NCBI GenBank assembly: GCA_903899015.1
Contig: CAIUHP010000025.1
Span: 84,316-148,315 of the forward strand
DNA: 64,000 bases
Direction: 5' to 3'
DNA from: an uncultured Armatimonadota bacterium
GTDB lineage: Bacteria; Armatimonadota; Fimbriimonadia; Fimbriimonadales; Fimbriimonadaceae
Numbering within the stretch: position 1 is the stretch's first letter; every line of letters begins with the position of its first letter. Positions 61,019 to 64,000 of the stretch are shown here, one piece after another. The notes under the pieces are model-generated. The model did no database searches. It saw nothing but the letters and a program-made list of their open reading frames with translations, and was not told where the DNA came from. The position numbers and the translations under genes are program-made.

Positions 61019-63607
61019 CTATAAGGGACGCAATTTATCGAGTTCCTGAGTGAGTTGAGCGATCGACATCAATGACCCAATGAGTAACTGACTGCGAAAC
61101 ATGGGTTCGCCAATAGAATGGATGAGTCGCTGGCTAAGATCGTCTAGCGATTCGATGTCATAGCTCTTTGTTCGAGATTCGTTGGCAGCACCTTGCTTTC
61201 TGGCCGCACCTAAGAATATAGCCGCCGATTCAAACCGTCCGAGCTGTTCCGCCGCATGAGCCATTGTGCGCCAAGAGGTTGCCACTGCGACGTGGTTCCT
61301 TTGCCTCTCAAAAATCGGAAGACACTCCAGTGTAAAGGAGATGGTTCGATCGGGCTTGCCTTCAACTAAATAAAGATGAGCCGCATTCTGGTGAAGGATA
61401 GCCTTGGCTGAGATATCGTTTACTTCATCTTGAAGAGCAAGCGCTTCTTTCAGATGAAGGTGTGCCTCGTCAAACTTGCCAAGATCGGCCTCTACGCCGA
61501 GCATGTTTGTCAGCGTCACAAAAAGCTTCTGATAATTCTTGATGGCTCTGAAAATATCAGTCGCTCTTAAGTTATATCGCCGGGCTCGCTTTAAATTGCC
61601 CTGTTCCTGGGCGTTGATCGCTAGGCTGATGAGCGCCGAAGCTTTACCTTCTAGTTCGCCTGAGTTCTTCGAAAGCGTATAGCTATGAATCGCATGCTTT
61701 CTCGCGCCGTCGCTGTCACCGAGGTAGCTGGACAGGACTCCGGCCAGGTTCACGATTCTGGGGAATTGCGAACACTTGTGAGTTTCCTTAGTCGCGATGG
61801 CCTTCTCGACAAGACGTAAACCCTCAGAAAGGTAATTTCGGATGAATATGAATCGGTGGCATGCGATAATCGTTCGTACCGCTAAGTCGGCATCGCCTCC
61901 TTTACTTAGCCCGGCTTCAATCACCATGCGGACATCTTCATAGGAAGCGTCCATTCGCTCGATCCAAGCAAGCTGATCGGGTCCAAGTAATCCCGAATTT
62001 GCGGTTTCGGCGAACTCTGCACACCATTCGCGGTGCCGCTTAATGAGTTCCTTGTCTTCGTGGACTTCCTTGAGTTTCGCAGCCGCATAGAGCCGCATGG
62101 TTTCGGAGAGGAAGAAACGCTTGTCGACGGTTTGAACGCTGGAGAAGTTAAGGAAGCTACTATCCACAAGCTTCTCAAATGCCCCGAACACCTGTGATTT
62201 GCGAAGCGAATCGTCGAACGCACAGACCTGTTCCGCTTGTTCTAAGGAAAAAGCACCGGCAAAGACTGACAACCTACGTAAGAGAGCCTTGTCATGCGAA
62301 TCGAGCAGGCCATAGCTCCAGTCAATCGTCGCGCTAAGCGTATGGTGCCGGTCCGACGGGTCCCGATGCTTATCTTGAAGCAGGATAAACCGGTGATCAA
62401 GTCGATCAAGAATCTGTTTAGGATTCAGGATCGATGTCTTGGTTGCGGCCAGCTCGATGGCTAATGGGATACCGTCCAATCGTCGGCATAGATTCGCGAT
62501 GGATGGTGCAATGGATTCATCGAACGTGAATGAATGGTTCGCAAGCTGAGCTCTATCGATGAAGAGCGCAACTGCCTCATATTCACGAATGCTTCTCCAA
62601 TCTTCAACCGGAGAGGGAACCTCCAGGCCACCTAGAGTGAAGCGATCCTCTCCCTCAGCTTTGATGCTAGTTTGGGTACCCGTCAGGATCGCGAGATTAA
62701 GGCACTCACTAAGCAGAGCATCAATCACCCGTCGTACGGGAGCAACCAAATGCTCGCAACTATCGAAAACTAATAGCGCTCGTTTATCCCGGAAAAAGGC
62801 AACGAGAGCGTCAATGTTGTCCTCACCCGGTAACTTGGCAACGCCTAAAAGACGGTTAATCGTGGGCAGCAACATGCTCTCGCGAGCGACCGGCCCGAGG
62901 TCGATATATTGAGTCCCGTCCACGAAATCAGTCTCGATCTCAGGGAGTAATCGATGGATGAGTGAAGTCTTTCCAATACCAGGAGGGCCTACGATTGCGA
63001 CGCATCGCGATAAGTCGATCTGACGTCTGAGAGAAGTAACCTCGCGATCTCGACCAATAAAGGTAGATGTTCGGAACAGACCCTTGTGGCTTTCAATGGG
63101 ACGCTCCCTCTTAGGAATTAGCGGGTGTTGGACCAGTAAAAGTTTCTCGAAACCACCTTCAAGTCCGAGTTGGTAATTTCCCAACTCATCAAAAGAGAAG
63201 TCCGCGTCTAACGTCCTGCGGGCTAGTTCATAGGTTGCAAGCGTGATGACGATTTGACCCGATTCCGCATTCGATACCGCCGATTTCAGTCGCTCTACAA
63301 TCTCATCGGAATCGCTCTCAATTGGGTCGAGTTCACACGTGATAATTGAAGCAACAATTCCGGTTTTAAGACGAGCAAAGAGTTTAACCGAAGCCTGTAG
63401 CGCATGAGACGGGCGGGAAAACGACAAATAGGTGTATCCGTTAGATGCCGTTCGGATTACTTTGCCGCGATGGAGTTTAAGAGTCTCTTCAAGCGCAGCC
63501 TCCATACTCGCCGGACGTGATTCAGACTCAACAACGAGCATGAAGGAACCCACTCCATCGGAAAATCCGAGGGGTAATTTCCTTTCGCTCACTCTTGACC
63601 TGTCCAT
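61019..63607 (-). CDS. STAND ATPase with degenerate cyclase domain and TPR-like tail
   Basis: Large signalling protein of 862 residues. Residues 20-170 align in pattern with class III nucleotide cyclases (HRGKVIRTASNGYTYLSF, ESGQIVITLATYELAR), but the metal-binding Asp motifs have become DGVGSF and SNG, so catalysis is unlikely. Residues 185-470 form an NB-ARC/STAND ATPase with GPPGIGKTSLI and LLVFDSCEH. The final 300 residues are helical repeats like TPRs (GNLKRARRYNLRATDIFR). Likely a sensor; partners unknown. No Shine-Dalgarno sequence; a promoter is visible upstream. Confidence 0.82.
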   Translation of the reverse strand: MDRSRVSERKLPLGFSDGVGSFMLVVESESRPASMEAALEETLKLHRGKVIRTASNGYTYLSFSRPSHALQASVKLFARLKTGIVASIITCELDPIESDSDEIVERLKSAVSNAESGQIVITLATYELARRTLDADFSFDELGNYQLGLEGGFEKLLLVQHPLIPKRERPIESHKGLFRTSTFIGRDREVTSLRRQIDLSRCVAIVGPPGIGKTSLIHRLLPEIETDFVDGTQYIDLGPVARESMLLPTINRLLGVAKLPGEDNIDALVAFFRDKRALLVFDSCEHLVAPVRRVIDALLSECLNLAILTGTQTSIKAEGEDRFTLGGLEVPSPVEDWRSIREYEAVALFIDRAQLANHSFTFDESIAPSIANLCRRLDGIPLAIELAATKTSILNPKQILDRLDHRFILLQDKHRDPSDRHHTLSATIDWSYGLLDSHDKALLRRLSVFAGAFSLEQAEQVCAFDDSLRKSQVFGAFEKLVDSSFLNFSSVQTVDKRFFLSETMRLYAAAKLKEVHEDKELIKRHREWCAEFAETANSGLLGPDQLAWIERMDASYEDVRMVIEAGLSKGGDADLAVRTIIACHRFIFIRNYLSEGLRLVEKAIATKETHKCSQFPRIVNLAGVLSSYLGDSDGARKHAIHSYTLSKNSGELEGKASALISLAINAQEQGNLKRARRYNLRATDIFRAIKNYQKLFVTLTNMLGVEADLGKFDEAHLHLKEALALQDEVNDISAKAILHQNAAHLYLVEGKPDRTISFTLECLPIFERQRNHVAVATSWRTMAHAAEQLGRFESAAIFLGAARKQGAANESRTKSYDIESLDDLSQRLIHSIGEPMFRSQLLIGSLMSIAQLTQELDKLRPL

Positions 63608-63642
63608 AAATTTTTATTTATCGTAACGCAAGACGACTTCTC

Positions 63643-63671
63643 TATATAGTTACGTTCGCCTTATTTGTCGA
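63643..63671 (-). promoter_or_regulatory. Promoter of the STAND-cyclase gene
   Basis: On the minus strand TCGACA (63671-63666), a 17-base spacer and TATATA (63648-63643) form a likely sigma-70 promoter. The leader to the ATG at 63607 would be about 30 bases, very AT-rich, without a Shine-Dalgarno sequence. Confidence 0.5.
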
Positions 63672-63743
63672 TCCGGTAACCAAAAACGGGACTATTAGCC
63701 AATGCAAAACCATCACCAGCACAACATCTTCTTGGCGAAAGCC

Positions 63744-63772
63744 TTGACCTAAGCTATCCTCACTTTTAGATT
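63744..63772 (+). promoter_or_regulatory. Sigma-70-type promoter facing the right edge
   Basis: TTGACC (63744-63749), an exact 17-base spacer, and TAGATT (63767-63772) match the consensus at nine of twelve positions. Transcription would start near 63779. No long gene follows inside the window. Confidence 0.55.
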
Positions 63773-63915
63773 CTGAACTGCCAGCTTACGTAGTTCGTTA
63801 TGCCGTTAGTAACTTCTAACGTTCCTAGCTTCTTTTTTGTCTTGAGATTGCCGAGGAAATTTGGGTCTATGAAGATTTGTGTGGATTCAACCTATGGTTC
63901 TGGCCGGATCAGAAA

Positions 63916-63981
63916 CGCTGTTTTCCTCTGATTTGAACCTGCGCATGGGCACTAGAGGTTCAAATCAGAGGAAGAACAGCG
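63916..63981. repeat. 25-bp inverted repeat with 15-base loop
   Basis: Arms at 63916-63940 and 63956-63981 pair at 25 positions with a single bulged G. Neither arm is followed by a T tract. Each arm contains GATTTGAACC or its complement. It could be a strong RNA hairpin, a repetitive palindromic element or part of a mobile element continuing beyond the edge. Confidence 0.75.
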
Positions 63982-64000
63982 CCACTCAAATGCGATTGCC

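Larger units (their letters stand above)
63608..64000. other. Noncoding right end with promoters, hairpins and a small ORF
   Basis: A 393-bp stretch without a recognised gene. It holds the divergent promoter above, TTGACC-17-TAGATT on the plus strand at 63744-63772, a short hairpin (CGTTAG/CTAACG, 63804-63821) followed by a T-rich run, a 43-codon open frame from ATG 63800 to a stop near 63931, and a long hairpin at 63916-63981. A small RNA or the leader of the next gene are both possible. Confidence 0.5.

Noticed and set aside
63957..63966. tRNA T-arm-like GGTTCAAATC
   Set aside because: Explained by the long inverted repeat; no cloverleaf can be drawn on either strand.
1..64000. Prophage, insertion sequence, CRISPR array, toxin-antitoxin or restriction system
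   Set aside because: No transposase, integrase, repeat-spacer array or defence gene could be recognised.

Overview
The window looks like chromosomal DNA of a diderm bacterium of about 50 percent GC, probably from the Armatimonadota (Fimbriimonas-like). It carries a full outer-membrane kit (TamB, a BamA with three POTRA domains, two Skp-like chaperones, LpxD, LpxC). It also has a SigH-type sigma factor, an RNase Y/YmdB pair and a recA-recX operon, all common in Gram-positive and deep-branching phyla. The taxonomic call rests on the gene mix and protein style, not on a marker-gene search. I see no prophage, insertion sequence, CRISPR array, rRNA or tRNA gene.

Region 1 (1-7.2 kb) holds accessory metabolism: a HAD phosphatase, a large secreted protein with STN-like and TIM-barrel-like parts, DUF2314, QueD, a lipoprotein, a rhodanese, and a divergent DUF58/RDD pair. 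Region 2 (7.2-13.9 kb) holds recF, a DUF721/DciA-type gene and a ComEC that is split into two overlapping genes, then valS. Two DnaA-box-like 9-mers precede recF and a near-consensus parS lies at 13.88 kb, so this part may be close to the replication origin.

Region 3 (13.9-22.4 kb, minus strand) carries an ABC ATPase, cdsA, a LuxR-type regulator, a SigH-type sigma factor, and the run recA-recX-rny-ymdB-glycine-rich secreted protein. Inverted repeats bury the ribosome binding sites of valS and recX. Region 4 (22.4-36 kb) has an unusual substrate-binding-protein/permease fusion, OsmC, priA, tmk, ribH, a TauE-type transporter, an ArsR regulator coupled to a triple AHSA1 protein, DinB, an oxidoreductase, a HAD protein and a pentapeptide-repeat protein.

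Region 5 (36-45.9 kb) is PEP carboxylase followed by a TetR-RND-HlyD-TolC efflux operon with a palindromic operator. Region 6 (45.9-48.5 kb) is a STAND ATPase with a C-terminal HTH beside a small unknown gene whose promoter carries three repeats spaced exactly 11 bp apart. Region 7 (48.5-60.1 kb, minus strand) is an envelope-biogenesis run (tamB, bamA, skp, skp, lipoprotein, lpxD, lpxC) behind lipA. Region 8 (60.1-64 kb) has a small secreted protein, a second STAND protein with a decayed nucleotide-cyclase domain, and a noncoding end with promoters and a 25-bp hairpin.

The signals most worth follow-up are the regulatory architecture around the small gene at 48.2 kb, the RNA hairpins at the recX and valS starts, the origin/parS hints, the start of tamB, and the noncoding tail.
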